Shown: piece by piece, positions 1-9,616 of the stretch | How positions within the stretch are numbered: position 1 is the first letter of the stretch | How the letters are laid out: each line of letters starts with the position of its first letter | DNA from: Bacteroides sp. | Lineage (GTDB): Bacteria > Bacillota > Clostridia > Lachnospirales > Lachnospiraceae | Assembly (NCBI GenBank): GCA_023666705.1 | Contig: JAMPBO010000005.1 | Span: 1 to 64,000, forward strand | DNA length: 64,000 nucleotides | Direction of reading: 5' to 3' | The notes under the pieces: model-generated | Told to the model about the DNA's origin: nothing | What the model saw: the letters and a program-made list of their open reading frames with translations, nothing else | Database searches by the model: none | Translations under genes and position numbers: made by a program

Positions 1-2
1 CG

Positions 3-413
3 GCCAAAGCGGCAAACTGCGATGAGTTTGTCCGCAGACTTCCCCAGGGCTACAACACCCCAATCGGAGAGAATGGTGCGAAGCTTTCCGGTGGTGAACG
101 GCAGCGAATCTCTATTGCCAGAGCCTTGTTGAAAGATGCACCTATCGTCCTCCTCGACGAGGCAACTGCCAGTCTGGATGTAGAAAATGAGACAAAGATT
201 CAGGGGGCACTTTCCCGCCTGCTGGCTGGAAAAACCGTATTGGTAATTGCCCATCGGATGCGTACTGTGGAGGCAGCCGATAAAATCATCGTTCTGGCAG
301 ATGGCAGGGTGGCGGAAGAAGGGGCACCAACAGAACTGATGGAAAAAAATGGTCTTTACCGCCGTATGGTGGAGCTGCAACGGCAAAGTGCCGAGTGGCG
401 GTTAAAATGTTAA
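3..413 (+). CDS. ABC exporter ATPase C-terminal part (truncated by window edge)
   Basis: Only the last 136 codons are present and the start lies left of the window. The visible part is the back half of an ABC ATPase: signature LSGGERQR (about base 87 onward), Walker B IVLLDEATASLD, and an H-loop histidine in VIAHRMRTV. The order and the LPQGYNTPIGENG stretch are typical of fused permease-ATPase multidrug or lipid exporters, which pump substrates out across the cytoplasmic membrane. Whether a permease domain is fused cannot be seen. By eye the gene is richer in G and C, and uses more GCC, CTG and CGC codons, than the + strand genes to its right, which suggests recent acquisition. No terminator hairpin follows; short repeats and a tRNA-Gly do. 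Confidence 0.9.
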   Translation, partial: AKAANCDEFVRRLPQGYNTPIGENGAKLSGGERQRISIARALLKDAPIVLLDEATASLDVENETKIQGALSRLLAGKTVLVIAHRMRTVEAADKIIVLADGRVAEEGAPTELMEKNGLYRRMVELQRQSAEWRLKC

Positions 414-428
414 AAGACAAACAGGAAA

Positions 429-488
429 CAGTAGACATTATTAATAAGGCATTGTAGCACTGTCTACAACTGTCTACAATTTTTTGTA
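429..488. repeat. Cluster of short TGTCTACA-type direct and inverted repeats
   Basis: Two abutting copies of ACTGTCTACA lie at 459-468 and 469-478. CAGTAGAC at 429 is close to the inverted form, and TTGTAG occurs before and after, so small hairpins can form. The cluster sits between the foreign-looking ABC gene and the 3' end of tRNA-Gly. Such clusters can be integrase arm sites or operators; the sequence alone does not decide. Confidence 0.4.
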
Positions 489-542
489 GGACAAAGAAAA
501 AAGAAAGCCAGTAAAATCAAGGCTTTCCATTAAATAAAAAAG

Positions 543-614
<72 letters not shown>

Positions 615-629
615 ACATACAATATCATT

Positions 630-657
630 ATTTTACTCATCATTATCTTGACGACAA
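630..657 (-). promoter_or_regulatory. Sigma-A-type promoter of tRNA-Gly
   Basis: On the - strand TTGTCG (657-652), a 16-base spacer and TAAAAT (635-630) lie about 15 bases before the tRNA 5' end. Confidence 0.5.
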
Positions 658-746
658 GTGATATATTAACATAAGAAAAAATGTATGTCAATAAAAAATT
701 AATAAAATATATCGTAAAAAATAATAAAAATTCCATGAAAAAACAA

Positions 747-774
747 TTGTAAAAAAAAAACGCTTTGGTATAAT
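747..774 (+). promoter_or_regulatory. Sigma-A-type promoter of the LtaS-like gene
   Basis: TTGTAA (747-752), a 16-base spacer that is mostly A, and a perfect TATAAT (769-774) lie about 75 bases before the start codon. Confidence 0.6.
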
Positions 775-848
775 GAACAATGTAGTTATTGGTGAATAAA
801 ACAAATACATGTAATAATATTAATTTCTTCAAACGAGGGAGAATTTGT

Positions 849-2975
849 ATGAGCAAAAAGAGGAAGTCTGTGAAAGAACAAAAGAATGAAGCTGAAATTG
901 CGGCAGCAGTTGACGCCGCCGTAGTTGATTCCGATGCAGCAAATAAGCTGACGGCAAGTGAAGATGATATTCAGACAGATGCAGCAAATTATGATGAGGC
1001 GGAAAAGAAAAGTATAGGAGCCCGTTTTAAGAAATTATTGGGAGCATCCATACATACATGGATATTTAAGTGTCTGATTGTTTCCCTTATATTGGAGCTT
1101 GTGCTTGAGATGCTTGGAAGACGTTCCATATTTGGCGGCTTTTCGTTTTTGATTGGTTCACCAGTTGTATACATTTATAATGTATCAATTATATTTTTTA
1201 CATTATTGTTTGCACTATTCTTAAGAAAAAGAGTTTTCGGGATGATTCTTATTAGTACAGTGTGGATGATATGTGGAATTGTTAATTTTATTGTGCTTGG
1301 TTTCCGGGTGACGCCTTTTGCAGCAATCGATTTCCTTATGCTGAAGGATACCTTTAGTATGATAAATGTATATTACAGCAAGGGGCAGCAGGTTATTATT
1401 GTAATAGCAATTATAGCGGTTATTACCCTTATGGTTATCCTGTTTAAGAAAACGCCGAAGTTTGAGGGAGAACGGAGAGTGAAAGGAACCATGCTGGCAT
1501 GTATCATTGCGTGGTGCATCGTTCTTTGGTTTACAAACTTTGGTGTAAAGCATAATTTTATCTCTGATGATTTTGCAAACCTTGGCACGGCATACAAGGA
1601 TTATGGATTTGCCTACTGCTTTACAAACAGTATTATTGATAACGGAATCAGTAAGCCGGATACGTATACGGAGGAGCATATTAAGGAAATAAAATCAGAG
1701 TTAGATAAGGATAAGACGACGGGACATCAGAAAAAGCCGAATATCATTGTGATTCAGCTGGAGTCTTTTTTTGACCCAAATGATGTTGCAGGTCTTACCA
1801 TGAGCGAAAATCCACTTCCGACTTTTACCAAATTAAAGGAGAAGTATCCGTCAGGATATTTTACGGTTCCTGCACTTGGTGCCGGTACGGCAAATACGGA
1901 GTTTGAAGTGCTGACAGGAATTAAGTCAAGTTATTTTGGGGCGGGGGAGTATCCGTATAAGACGACCGTAAATGAGGTTCCTGTTGAGGGACTTTGCTCG
2001 CTTTTGAAGAAACAGGGATATGGCACATACGCTATTCACAACAACAAATCTTCTTTTTATGACAGAAGAAACGTATATAATATGATGGGCTTTGATGCAT
2101 TTATATCCTTGGAATATATGTATGATGTGGATTATACTTCAACGGGCTGGGCAAAGGATGCCACGTTGGTTGATGATATTATGAAGTGCCTGAAAGACAC
2201 GGATGGTCAGGATTTTGTTTACACAATCAGTGTTCAGGGACATGGACGGTATCCGAGCGAGGAGAATACCTGCACAGACCATATACAGGTGCAATATGAT
2301 AATGTAGAAATGGAACAACCAATTCATTATTATGTAAACCAAATTTATGAAATGGATTTAATGATTGAAAACCTGATTCAGGAGCTTGATGCGTACGGCG
2401 AGGAATATGTGCTTGTTCTTTATGGTGACCATCTTCCGTCATTGGAGCTTACGGAGGAACAGCTGCCTGACAGTACGCTGTTCCAGACCGAGTATGTTAT
2501 GGTAAATAACATTAATCTCAAGCTTGAGGATGAGGATATCAGTGCAAGTGACATTTCACTTAAGCTTCTTGATGCATTAAATATACCGCTCGGATATGCA
2601 CAGAAAGCACATAAGCTTTACACGGGTGCTACGCTTGATGATGCACTGGTAAATATTGCTTATGATATGCTTTATGGTGAAAATTATTTGTTTCAAGATC
2701 AGGTTATGGTTCCTGAGGGGGATATGAAAATGGGTGTTGATAAAATTGTTATGTCCGATGTAAAAAATGAGGATGACCATATTGTCGTTTCGGGAGACAA
2801 TTTTAACCAGTATTCTATTGTCTATGTAAATGGAGACAGACAGGATACCATTTACGTCAACCGAAAAACACTTATGGTTGACGGATTGATACTGAATGCG
2901 GGCGATGAAATAAATGTCAGACAAGTTGATAAATCACACCACGAATTAAGTGAAACAAATTCCATTACTTTTTGA
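849..2975 (+). CDS. LTA synthase (LtaS)-family membrane sulfatase
   Basis: A 708-residue alkaline-phosphatase-superfamily protein. The ATG at 849 is preferred over an in-frame ATG at 789 because GAGGGAG precedes it. An acidic cytoplasmic N-terminus (about residues 1-65) is followed by about five membrane helices (to about 250). The extracellular catalytic domain starts at NIIVIQLESFF (about 298), has the nucleophile threonine in GAGTANTEF (about 346), then HNNKSSFYDRR, VQGHGRYPSE (about 462) and YGDHLPSL (about 524) with metal ligands. This architecture transfers glycerophosphate from phosphatidylglycerol to polymers or glycolipids outside the cell. After about residue 630 there is an extra beta-rich, Ig-like stretch absent from plain LtaS. 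The gene stands alone behind its own promoter. Whether it makes lipoteichoic acid or modifies another polymer is not decided. Confidence 0.88.
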   Translation: MSKKRKSVKEQKNEAEIAAAVDAAVVDSDAANKLTASEDDIQTDAANYDEAEKKSIGARFKKLLGASIHTWIFKCLIVSLILELVLEMLGRRSIFGGFSFLIGSPVVYIYNVSIIFFTLLFALFLRKRVFGMILISTVWMICGIVNFIVLGFRVTPFAAIDFLMLKDTFSMINVYYSKGQQVIIVIAIIAVITLMVILFKKTPKFEGERRVKGTMLACIIAWCIVLWFTNFGVKHNFISDDFANLGTAYKDYGFAYCFTNSIIDNGISKPDTYTEEHIKEIKSELDKDKTTGHQKKPNIIVIQLESFFDPNDVAGLTMSENPLPTFTKLKEKYPSGYFTVPALGAGTANTEFEVLTGIKSSYFGAGEYPYKTTVNEVPVEGLCSLLKKQGYGTYAIHNNKSSFYDRRNVYNMMGFDAFISLEYMYDVDYTSTGWAKDATLVDDIMKCLKDTDGQDFVYTISVQGHGRYPSEENTCTDHIQVQYDNVEMEQPIHYYVNQIYEMDLMIENLIQELDAYGEEYVLVLYGDHLPSLELTEEQLPDSTLFQTEYVMVNNINLKLEDEDISASDISLKLLDALNIPLGYAQKAHKLYTGATLDDALVNIAYDMLYGENYLFQDQVMVPEGDMKMGVDKIVMSDVKNEDDHIVVSGDNFNQYSIVYVNGDRQDTIYVNRKTLMVDGLILNAGDEINVRQVDKSHHELSETNSITF

Positions 2976-2996
2976 AAAATTTTTTCAAAAATACTG

Positions 2997-3035
2997 TAAT
3001 AACTGTTTGAATAGTGCCGAAAAATGTTGTATAAT
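2997..3035 (+). promoter_or_regulatory. Overlapping promoter elements before cheX
   Basis: TTGAAT (3007-3012), 17 bases and TATAAT (3030-3035) form a good sigma-A promoter. Overlapping it, TAAT (2997-3000), 15 bases and GCCGAAAA (3016-3023) resemble the motility sigma factor (SigD/FliA) consensus, which would suit a chemotaxis gene. Which one is used is inference. Confidence 0.5.
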
Positions 3036-3103
3036 ATTTCCGAACCTTTTTAGGTGGAGGAATTAATTTCTATTTATTTTATATGTAAGGAGACGGAAAT
3101 ACC

Positions 3104-3583
3104 ATGATGCCATCAATTGATGTAAAACTTATTAACCCATTTCTTCAGTCAAGTATTTCCATCATGGAAAGTGTTACAAGTGTTAAATTGGCTGTAGGAA
3201 AACCGGAAAAAACAGATTTTGTGTTTAACGAGCCTACATATGCAATACAAGTTGGTATAGTTGGTGAGATGAAGGGACAGGCAATTTTGGCAATGAAGGA
3301 TGAAAATGCCAAAGATATAGCATCGAAAATGATGTATGGTATGCCTGTTGCGGAGCTTGATGAAATGTCATCCTCAGCCTTGAATGAGCTGAGTAATATG
3401 ATTTTGGGAAATACTGCCACAATATTCTCAACGCTTGGAGTTTTAATTGATATTACACCCCCTCTTGCAGTGCATGGCTCAAACTTGAAGCTTAAGTCAG
3501 ATATAGACGGGATAAAGGTGCCTCTTGTATATGAGGGCAAGGAGTATATTGGTCTTTATATTTGTTTGCATCAAGGGAAATAA
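3104..3583 (+). CDS. cheX: Chemotaxis protein CheX (CheY-P phosphatase)
   Basis: 159 residues, the usual CheX length. The CheC/CheX/FliY active-site motif ExxN is seen as NELSNMILGN (Glu about 96, Asn about 99). The N-terminal INPFLQSSISIMESV and the GQAILAM strand also fit. CheX removes phosphate from CheY-P, ending the motor signal in the cytoplasm. AGGAGA precedes the first of two adjacent ATG codons. It is monocistronic between the LtaS-like gene and guaB. Unlike CheC it shows one ExxN motif, supporting CheX. A second CheX-like gene lies at 20800. Confidence 0.88.
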   Translation: MMPSIDVKLINPFLQSSISIMESVTSVKLAVGKPEKTDFVFNEPTYAIQVGIVGEMKGQAILAMKDENAKDIASKMMYGMPVAELDEMSSSALNELSNMILGNTATIFSTLGVLIDITPPLAVHGSNLKLKSDIDGIKVPLVYEGKEYIGLYICLHQGK

Positions 3584-3661
3584 CTGATTGACATAAGCTT
3601 GTATGAGTGTTAGTATATCATCAACCTTTAAAAGTACATAGATAATTTAATATGAGCAAGT

Positions 3662-5184
<1,523 letters not shown>

Positions 5185-5312
5185 TGAATCCTGCGTAAAA
5201 TTATAATAGCCGTGAGCAAAACTTTATTTTAGAAGTAATGCGTTTTGCTCATCTCTATCGTTATAAAATAAGGACGTGCTGCATGTTTTGTGTGGCATGT
5301 TCTTTTCTATTT

Positions 5313-5340
5313 TATAGGAAATTACTCCGAATTTCCTATA
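5313..5340. repeat. 11-bp perfect inverted repeat after guaB
   Basis: TATAGGAAATT (5313-5323) and AATTTCCTATA (5330-5340) are separated by six bases. It lacks a T tract, so it is not a classic terminator. It directly abuts dispersed repeat copy A. The rest of 5185-5628 holds no gene that I can support. Confidence 0.7.
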
Positions 5341-5406
5341 GGCAGGATTCGTCCCAAGTGCCATTAAAGTTGTGTCAGCATAAAGAGTGCCGAAGACGCT
5401 TTGTTC
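5341..5406 (+). repeat. Dispersed intergenic repeat, copy A
   Basis: The block starts GGCAGGATTCGTCCCAAGTG and ends GAGTGCCGAAGACGCTTTG plus TTC. It matches blocks at 7875-7937 and 46942-47006 in the same order with few differences. The end forms a small hairpin around CGAAG. All three copies lie just after the 3' end of a gene. Confidence 0.75.
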
Positions 5407-5628
5407 TATTGTATGAAATAAAATACACTTTTTTGTTATAAAAACATTTACAAAAAAACAGATGAATGATATATTTTTCCATGGATGGTATTCGAAAGAA
5501 ACTATACCGGAAAATGAAAAGTGTCAGATTATGCTTTATGTTCCGTCTTTGTAGTATGAGCAAAGGTGATGCAAGTATATGTATTGCAGCATGTAGTTTG
5601 CCTATAAAACAAGAAGGAAGGTGATAGT

Positions 5629-6486
5629 ATGAGGATTGGATTTATTGGTGCTGGAAAAATGGGCTTTACTTTGGGGAAACACCTGAAAGAAAGCACCGAC
5701 ACCGTGCTTGTGGGATATTTTAGCCAAAATCCTGAAAGTGCAAGGGAAGCCGCAGAATTTACTGATACCAAATACTATGAGGATTTGAATGAACTTGCAG
5801 ATTTATGTGACGCTTTGTTTATTACAGTACCTGACGGGCAGATAGCTGTTATTGCCAAAATGCTTGACAGACTAGGGATTGCCATGGAGGGGAAGATTTT
5901 ATGTCATACGAGTGGGGCACTTTCCTCACAAATTTTTTCTGGTATGCACAGCCGAATTTACGGTTATTCGATACATCCTATGTGTGCGGTCAGCTCAAAG
6001 ACCAAGTCGCACGTAAATTTCAGCAAATGTTTTATTACAATTGAAGGGCACGAAAAATATTTGGATTTTTTTGTACAGTTGTTTGGCTCATTGGGACATG
6101 AGCTTAAAATAATTGGACAGGAGGATAAAATAAGGTATCACGGTGCCGCAGTTATGGCGAGTAATTTGGTTATCGGCCTGTATCACATGGCACAGGAGGA
6201 GCTTTCTAAATGTGGTTTTACATCTGAGGAAGCAGACCATGCACTTAAATTTTTGTTTCAGGAGAATGCCAAAAAGCTTGCGGAATTTGGCTGCGGGGAA
6301 GCACTTACGGGTCCCGTTGAACGGTGCGATACAAACACAGTTGCGAAGCATTTGTCGGTGCTTGAGGGCGACGTGCTTGAAATTTATAAATTGTTGTCAA
6401 GGCAGCTTATAGATGTGGCAAGGGGAAAGCATGGCGAGGCAATGGAGGCTCGGTATGATGCACTTGATGAAATGCTGAAACCGTAA
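5629..6486 (+). CDS. DUF2520/Rossmann-fold oxidoreductase, PanG-type ketopantoate reductase candidate
   Basis: 285 residues with an N-terminal NAD(P)-binding motif GFIGAGKMGFTLG (residues 3-15) and a helical C-terminal half like 6-phosphogluconate-dehydrogenase-type reductases. The mid motif SGALSSQIF and the C-terminal region NAKKLAEFG.GEALTGPVERCD fit the DUF2520 family. It opens the block leading to panB, panC and panD, and no classical panE is seen here. PanG-type ketopantoate reductases are a known third class in Francisella and some Firmicutes. I infer it makes pantoate from ketopantoate with NADPH. A generic Rossmann reductase is the alternative. The AAGAAGGAAGGTGAT site before the ATG fixes the start. 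Confidence 0.75.
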   Translation: MRIGFIGAGKMGFTLGKHLKESTDTVLVGYFSQNPESAREAAEFTDTKYYEDLNELADLCDALFITVPDGQIAVIAKMLDRLGIAMEGKILCHTSGALSSQIFSGMHSRIYGYSIHPMCAVSSKTKSHVNFSKCFITIEGHEKYLDFFVQLFGSLGHELKIIGQEDKIRYHGAAVMASNLVIGLYHMAQEELSKCGFTSEEADHALKFLFQENAKKLAEFGCGEALTGPVERCDTNTVAKHLSVLEGDVLEIYKLLSRQLIDVARGKHGEAMEARYDALDEMLKP

Positions 6487-6521
6487 CAATATCAATAAAA
6501 TAGCTGTTGTGGGGAATGTTT

Positions 6522-6953
6522 ATGAAGAATAAGGCTGTTGAAATTAATATCGTTGATTTTATAAAAGAAAATACAAAATATGACTGCTTGTATTGGTATC
6601 CGCTGAACGTACCTGTAACTGACATGCCTGTGATTGCTTACGATATAGATAAAATTTATGATAAGCAGGATATTGATTATTTAAGACAGGTAATGGATAA
6701 ATGCAGCATTATACACGCAGAGAGATTTCAAATGGGCAGTTCTGAGTATACTGAAAAGGTTAATTTGCCCAAGCTGTTATATGAAAAAGATGAGGATGGC
6801 TATAATTTTCCGTGGTGCGTAGAAGCATTTTATTTTAATCAAACACGAACATGGATGATTTATGTATCTCATGAGGGAACAATCACATTTACGGGATGTG
6901 ATATTGTTGATGCTGCAGGAACTATTATTCCTGATGAGTATTTATATGGATAG
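6522..6953 (+). CDS. Hypothetical protein between panG-like gene and panB
   Basis: 143 residues from the ATG at 6522, which has GGGGA six bases upstream; the longer TTG and ATG starts at 6507 and 6516 lack a spaced ribosome site. I do not recognise the family. It is soluble and acidic, with no signal peptide or membrane segment, and carries aromatic-rich stretches such as YDCLYWYPLNVP and FPWCVEAFYFNQTRTWMIY. It lies 36 bases after the reductase and 12 bases before panB, so it is probably co-transcribed with them. Codon use matches its neighbours, so it looks native. Confidence 0.75.
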   Translation: MKNKAVEINIVDFIKENTKYDCLYWYPLNVPVTDMPVIAYDIDKIYDKQDIDYLRQVMDKCSIIHAERFQMGSSEYTEKVNLPKLLYEKDEDGYNFPWCVEAFYFNQTRTWMIYVSHEGTITFTGCDIVDAAGTIIPDEYLYG

Positions 6954-6965
6954 GAGGACAAAAAC

Positions 6966-7793
6966 ATGAAAAAAACAGTTTTAACATTTGCGGAGGCGAA
7001 GGAACAGGGAGAGAAGCTTACCATGCTTACAGCCTATGACTATTCAACTGCGAAGCTGATAGATGGAGCCGGGATTGATGCGATACTTGTGGGCGACTCA
7101 CTTGGAAATGTAATACTTGGCTATGAGGATACCCTTTCCGTTACGGTTGACGATATGATACATCACGGGGCGGCAGTTTCCAGAGGAACGAGCGAAGCCC
7201 TTGTTATTATAGATATGCCATTTATGTCATATCAGACATCGGTTTATGACGCTGTTGTAAATGCAGGACGTCTGATGAAGGAGGGACGTGCAGGTGCAGT
7301 TAAGCTTGAGGGAGGACAGGAGGTCTGTCCGCAGATAAAGGCAATCACTGGTGCAGGCATACCGGTTATGGCACATCTTGGACTGACGCCGCAGTCAATC
7401 AATGCCTTTGGCGGATTTAAGGTACAGGGAAAAACGGAGGCTGCTGCAAAGAAGCTTATTGAAAATGCTTTGGCAGTTCAGGAGGCTGGTGCATTTGCAG
7501 TGACACTTGAATGTGTCCCTGATAAGCTTGCACGGCTTGTCACCAAAAAGCTTGCCATACCTACGATAGGAATAGGTGCAGGAAACGGATGTGACGGACA
7601 GGTGCTTGTATATGCTGATATGTTAGGGATGTTTTCTGATTTCACACCGAAGTTTGTAAGGCGTTTTGCCGAGACGGGACAGGTTATGACAGATGCATTT
7701 AAGGCGTATATAGCTGCTGTCAAGGACGGTTCTTATCCTGAGGAGAAGCACACTTATAAGATAGACGATGATGTGATTGAAAAGCTTTATTAG
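6966..7793 (+). CDS. panB: 3-methyl-2-oxobutanoate hydroxymethyltransferase
   Basis: 275 residues, full family length. It transfers a hydroxymethyl group from methylene-tetrahydrofolate to ketoisovalerate, giving ketopantoate, the first pantothenate step. Key motifs: [18 protein letters not shown], magnesium ligand Asp in VGDSLGN (about residue 43), [13 protein letters not shown] (about 114), HLGLTPQS and the catalytic Glu region [10 protein letters not shown] (about 178). AGGAGG stands before the ATG. A repeat-bearing gap of 230 bases separates it from panC, so the pan genes may not form one transcript. Confidence 0.97.
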   Translation: MKKTVLTFAEAKEQGEKLTMLTAYDYSTAKLIDGAGIDAILVGDSLGNVILGYEDTLSVTVDDMIHHGAAVSRGTSEALVIIDMPFMSYQTSVYDAVVNAGRLMKEGRAGAVKLEGGQEVCPQIKAITGAGIPVMAHLGLTPQSINAFGGFKVQGKTEAAAKKLIENALAVQEAGAFAVTLECVPDKLARLVTKKLAIPTIGIGAGNGCDGQVLVYADMLGMFSDFTPKFVRRFAETGQVMTDAFKAYIAAVKDGSYPEEKHTYKIDDDVIEKLY

Positions 7794-7874
7794 AGCATGA
7801 TTATAAATAGCATGTGCTTTTGTAGGTACGGTAACTCCTAGTTATTTGCTATAGGCAGAATTTAAAATCCTGCT

Positions 7875-7937
7875 GGGATTCGTCCAAAGTGCCATAAAAG
7901 CTGTGGCTGTATAAAGAGTGTCGAAGGCACTTTGTTC
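7875..7937 (+). repeat. Dispersed intergenic repeat, copy B
   Basis: Matches copy A from GGATTCGTCC through AAAGAGTG.CGAAGGCACTTTG. It is preceded by a diverged form of the copy A leader (TAACTCC, then CTATAGGCAG) with about 17 extra bases. The rest of the panB-panC gap (7794-8023) shows only the panC ribosome site. Confidence 0.7.
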
Positions 7938-8023
7938 TGACAAGGGTAAGAATTTTGCATGGATTTGAGGATAACAGGAGGATTTAGAGGCAGAGATTTT
8001 AAGGAGAACGGAGGATATAAAAT

Positions 8024-8947
8024 ATGAACATGGTAAAAACAATTGATAATGTAAAAGAAAATATAAGTCAGCAGAGAGGCAAATTCAAAATTCCTATTGC
8101 AGTAACGATTAAAGAGGTAAGGGAAACTGTCAGGCAGTGGAGAAAGGAAGGTCTTTCTGTAGGACTTGTTCCGACAATGGGGTATCTCCACGAGGGACAT
8201 GAGAGTCTTATCAAGAGGGCTGTTGCAGAAAATGACATGGTTGTTGTAAGCGTTTTTGTAAATCCGATGCAGTTTGGTCCGAAGGAGGATTTGGCAAGCT
8301 ATCCAAGGGATATTGAAGCAGACAGCAGACTTTGTGAGGCAGCGGGTGCAAGCCTTATCTTTCATCCTGAGCCTGAGGAAATGTATGAGGAAGGCTTTTG
8401 CTCATTTGTGGATATGACAGGTCTTACAAATGCTCTTTGCGGACTTTCCAGACCAGTACATTTCAGGGGCGTGTGTACGGTAGTAAACAAGCTGTTTAAC
8501 ATTGTAATGCCTGATAGGGCGTACTTTGGAGAGAAGGATGCACAACAGCTTGCCGTGGTAAAGAGAATGGTGAAGGACCTTAACATGGATATCGAGATTG
8601 TGGGCTGTCCGATTATCAGGGAGGCGGATGGGCTTGCCAAAAGCTCACGAAACACATACCTTTCCCCTGAGTCGAGAAAGCAGGCAGTTATTTTAAGCAA
8701 GTCAATCTTTATGGCTAAGAAAATGATAGAGGATGGGGAAAGAGACGCCGCAAAGGTAAAACAGGCAATGGTGGATATGATAAACACGATGCCACTGGCT
8801 GACATAGATTATGTGGAAATCGTTGATGTAAATACAATGCAGAGCATAGACAAAATAGAGGGCGACATACTATGTGCCATAGCCGTAAATATCGGTGGAG
8901 AAGCAAGACTAATTGATAATTTTATGCTATCACTGAGCAATGCATAA
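8024..8947 (+). CDS. panC: Pantoate--beta-alanine ligase
   Basis: 307 residues. It condenses pantoate and beta-alanine with ATP to give pantothenate. Motifs: nucleotidyl-transferase HxGH in VPTMGYLHEGHESLI (about residues 49-63), VSVFVNPMQFGP, the GVCTVVNKLFN region, FGEKDAQQL, and KSSRNTYLS (about 205). The first 25 residues extend beyond the usual start. The next internal ATG (8030) would shorten it by two residues only. AACGGAGGATATAAAAT precedes the ATG. The stop codon lies inside an inverted repeat (8944-9004) that opens the panC-panD repeat region. Confidence 0.97.
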   Translation: MNMVKTIDNVKENISQQRGKFKIPIAVTIKEVRETVRQWRKEGLSVGLVPTMGYLHEGHESLIKRAVAENDMVVVSVFVNPMQFGPKEDLASYPRDIEADSRLCEAAGASLIFHPEPEEMYEEGFCSFVDMTGLTNALCGLSRPVHFRGVCTVVNKLFNIVMPDRAYFGEKDAQQLAVVKRMVKDLNMDIEIVGCPIIREADGLAKSSRNTYLSPESRKQAVILSKSIFMAKKMIEDGERDAAKVKQAMVDMINTMPLADIDYVEIVDVNTMQSIDKIEGDILCAIAVNIGGEARLIDNFMLSLSNA

Positions 8948-9205
8948 TCAAGTGCAATATGCACGAGCAAGCTTGCTTGCAGAGGGCATAATGCACTTGA
9001 TTATATAGTGCGAAGCACGAAACCGACTTGGAGCGAAGCGGAGAGGAGGCTGCATTTGCGAAGTGAGGAAAGAAACTTGGAGGTAATATTGCGAGCAAGC
9101 TTGCTTGCAGAGGGCATAATGCACTTGATTATATAGTGCGAAGCACGAAACCGACTTGGAGCGAAGCGGAGAGGAGGTTGCATTGCGAAGTGAGGAAAGG
9201 AGAAG
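8944..9205. repeat. Structured panC-panD junction: 109-base direct repeat with mini-hairpins
   Basis: Two copies, 8964-9072 and about 9092-9199, lie 128 bases apart and differ by roughly one substitution and one missing T. Each contains the palindrome GCAAGCTTGC, GTGCGAAGCAC and GAGCGAAGCGGAG; the core GCGAAGC is known as an exceptionally stable DNA mini-hairpin. ATAATCAAGTGCA (8944-8956), covering the panC stop, pairs with TGCACTTGATTAT (8992-9004). The end of copy two supplies the GAGGAAAGGAG ribosome site of panD. Confidence 0.85.
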
Positions 9206-9208
9206 CAC

Positions 9209-9601
9209 ATGTTTTTAAATATGCTGAAAGGGAAAATTCATAGGGCAACGGTCGTGCAGGCTGAAATAGATTATGTAGGAAGCATAACCATAGACGAGGC
9301 ACTTATGGAGGCTGCCCAAATACTTGAATATGAGCGTGTTCAGGTTGTGGACGTAAATAACGGAAACAGGCTTGAGACATATGTTATTGCAGGAGAAAGG
9401 GATAGTGGCATGATTTGCTTAAACGGTGCTGCCGCCAAGCTTGTTGATGTGGGCGACAAGGTAATTATTATGTGTTATGCACAGATGACTGCCGAGGAAT
9501 TTAAGGAAAATCCTCCAAGGGTGGTATTTGTAGATGATAATAATAAGATAAACAGAGTCACAAGATATGAAAAACATGGATTATTGGAGGACATGGAATA
9601 A
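9209..9601 (+). CDS. panD: Aspartate 1-decarboxylase
   Basis: 130 residues, normal length. It decarboxylates aspartate to beta-alanine, the partner substrate of PanC. The self-cleavage pair Gly24-Ser25 is visible in DYVGSITI; Ser25 becomes the pyruvoyl cofactor. Also seen are Arg in RLETYVI and the [17 protein letters not shown] strand. The ribosome site GAGGAAAGGAG belongs to the second copy of the upstream repeat, so changes there would affect its translation. It is followed 15 bases later by coaBC. Confidence 0.97.
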   Translation: MFLNMLKGKIHRATVVQAEIDYVGSITIDEALMEAAQILEYERVQVVDVNNGNRLETYVIAGERDSGMICLNGAAAKLVDVGDKVIIMCYAQMTAEEFKENPPRVVFVDDNNKINRVTRYEKHGLLEDME

Positions 9602-9616
9602 ATCAGGAGGTTTTAT

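Noticed and set aside
7794-8023. Possible riboswitch between panB and panC
   Set aside because: The structure seen is the dispersed repeat also found in unrelated places; no known riboswitch core was recognised.
8948-9210. Two - strand open frames over the panC-panD repeat
   Set aside because: They only read the repeated DNA; both products repeat the same phrase because of the 128-base period.
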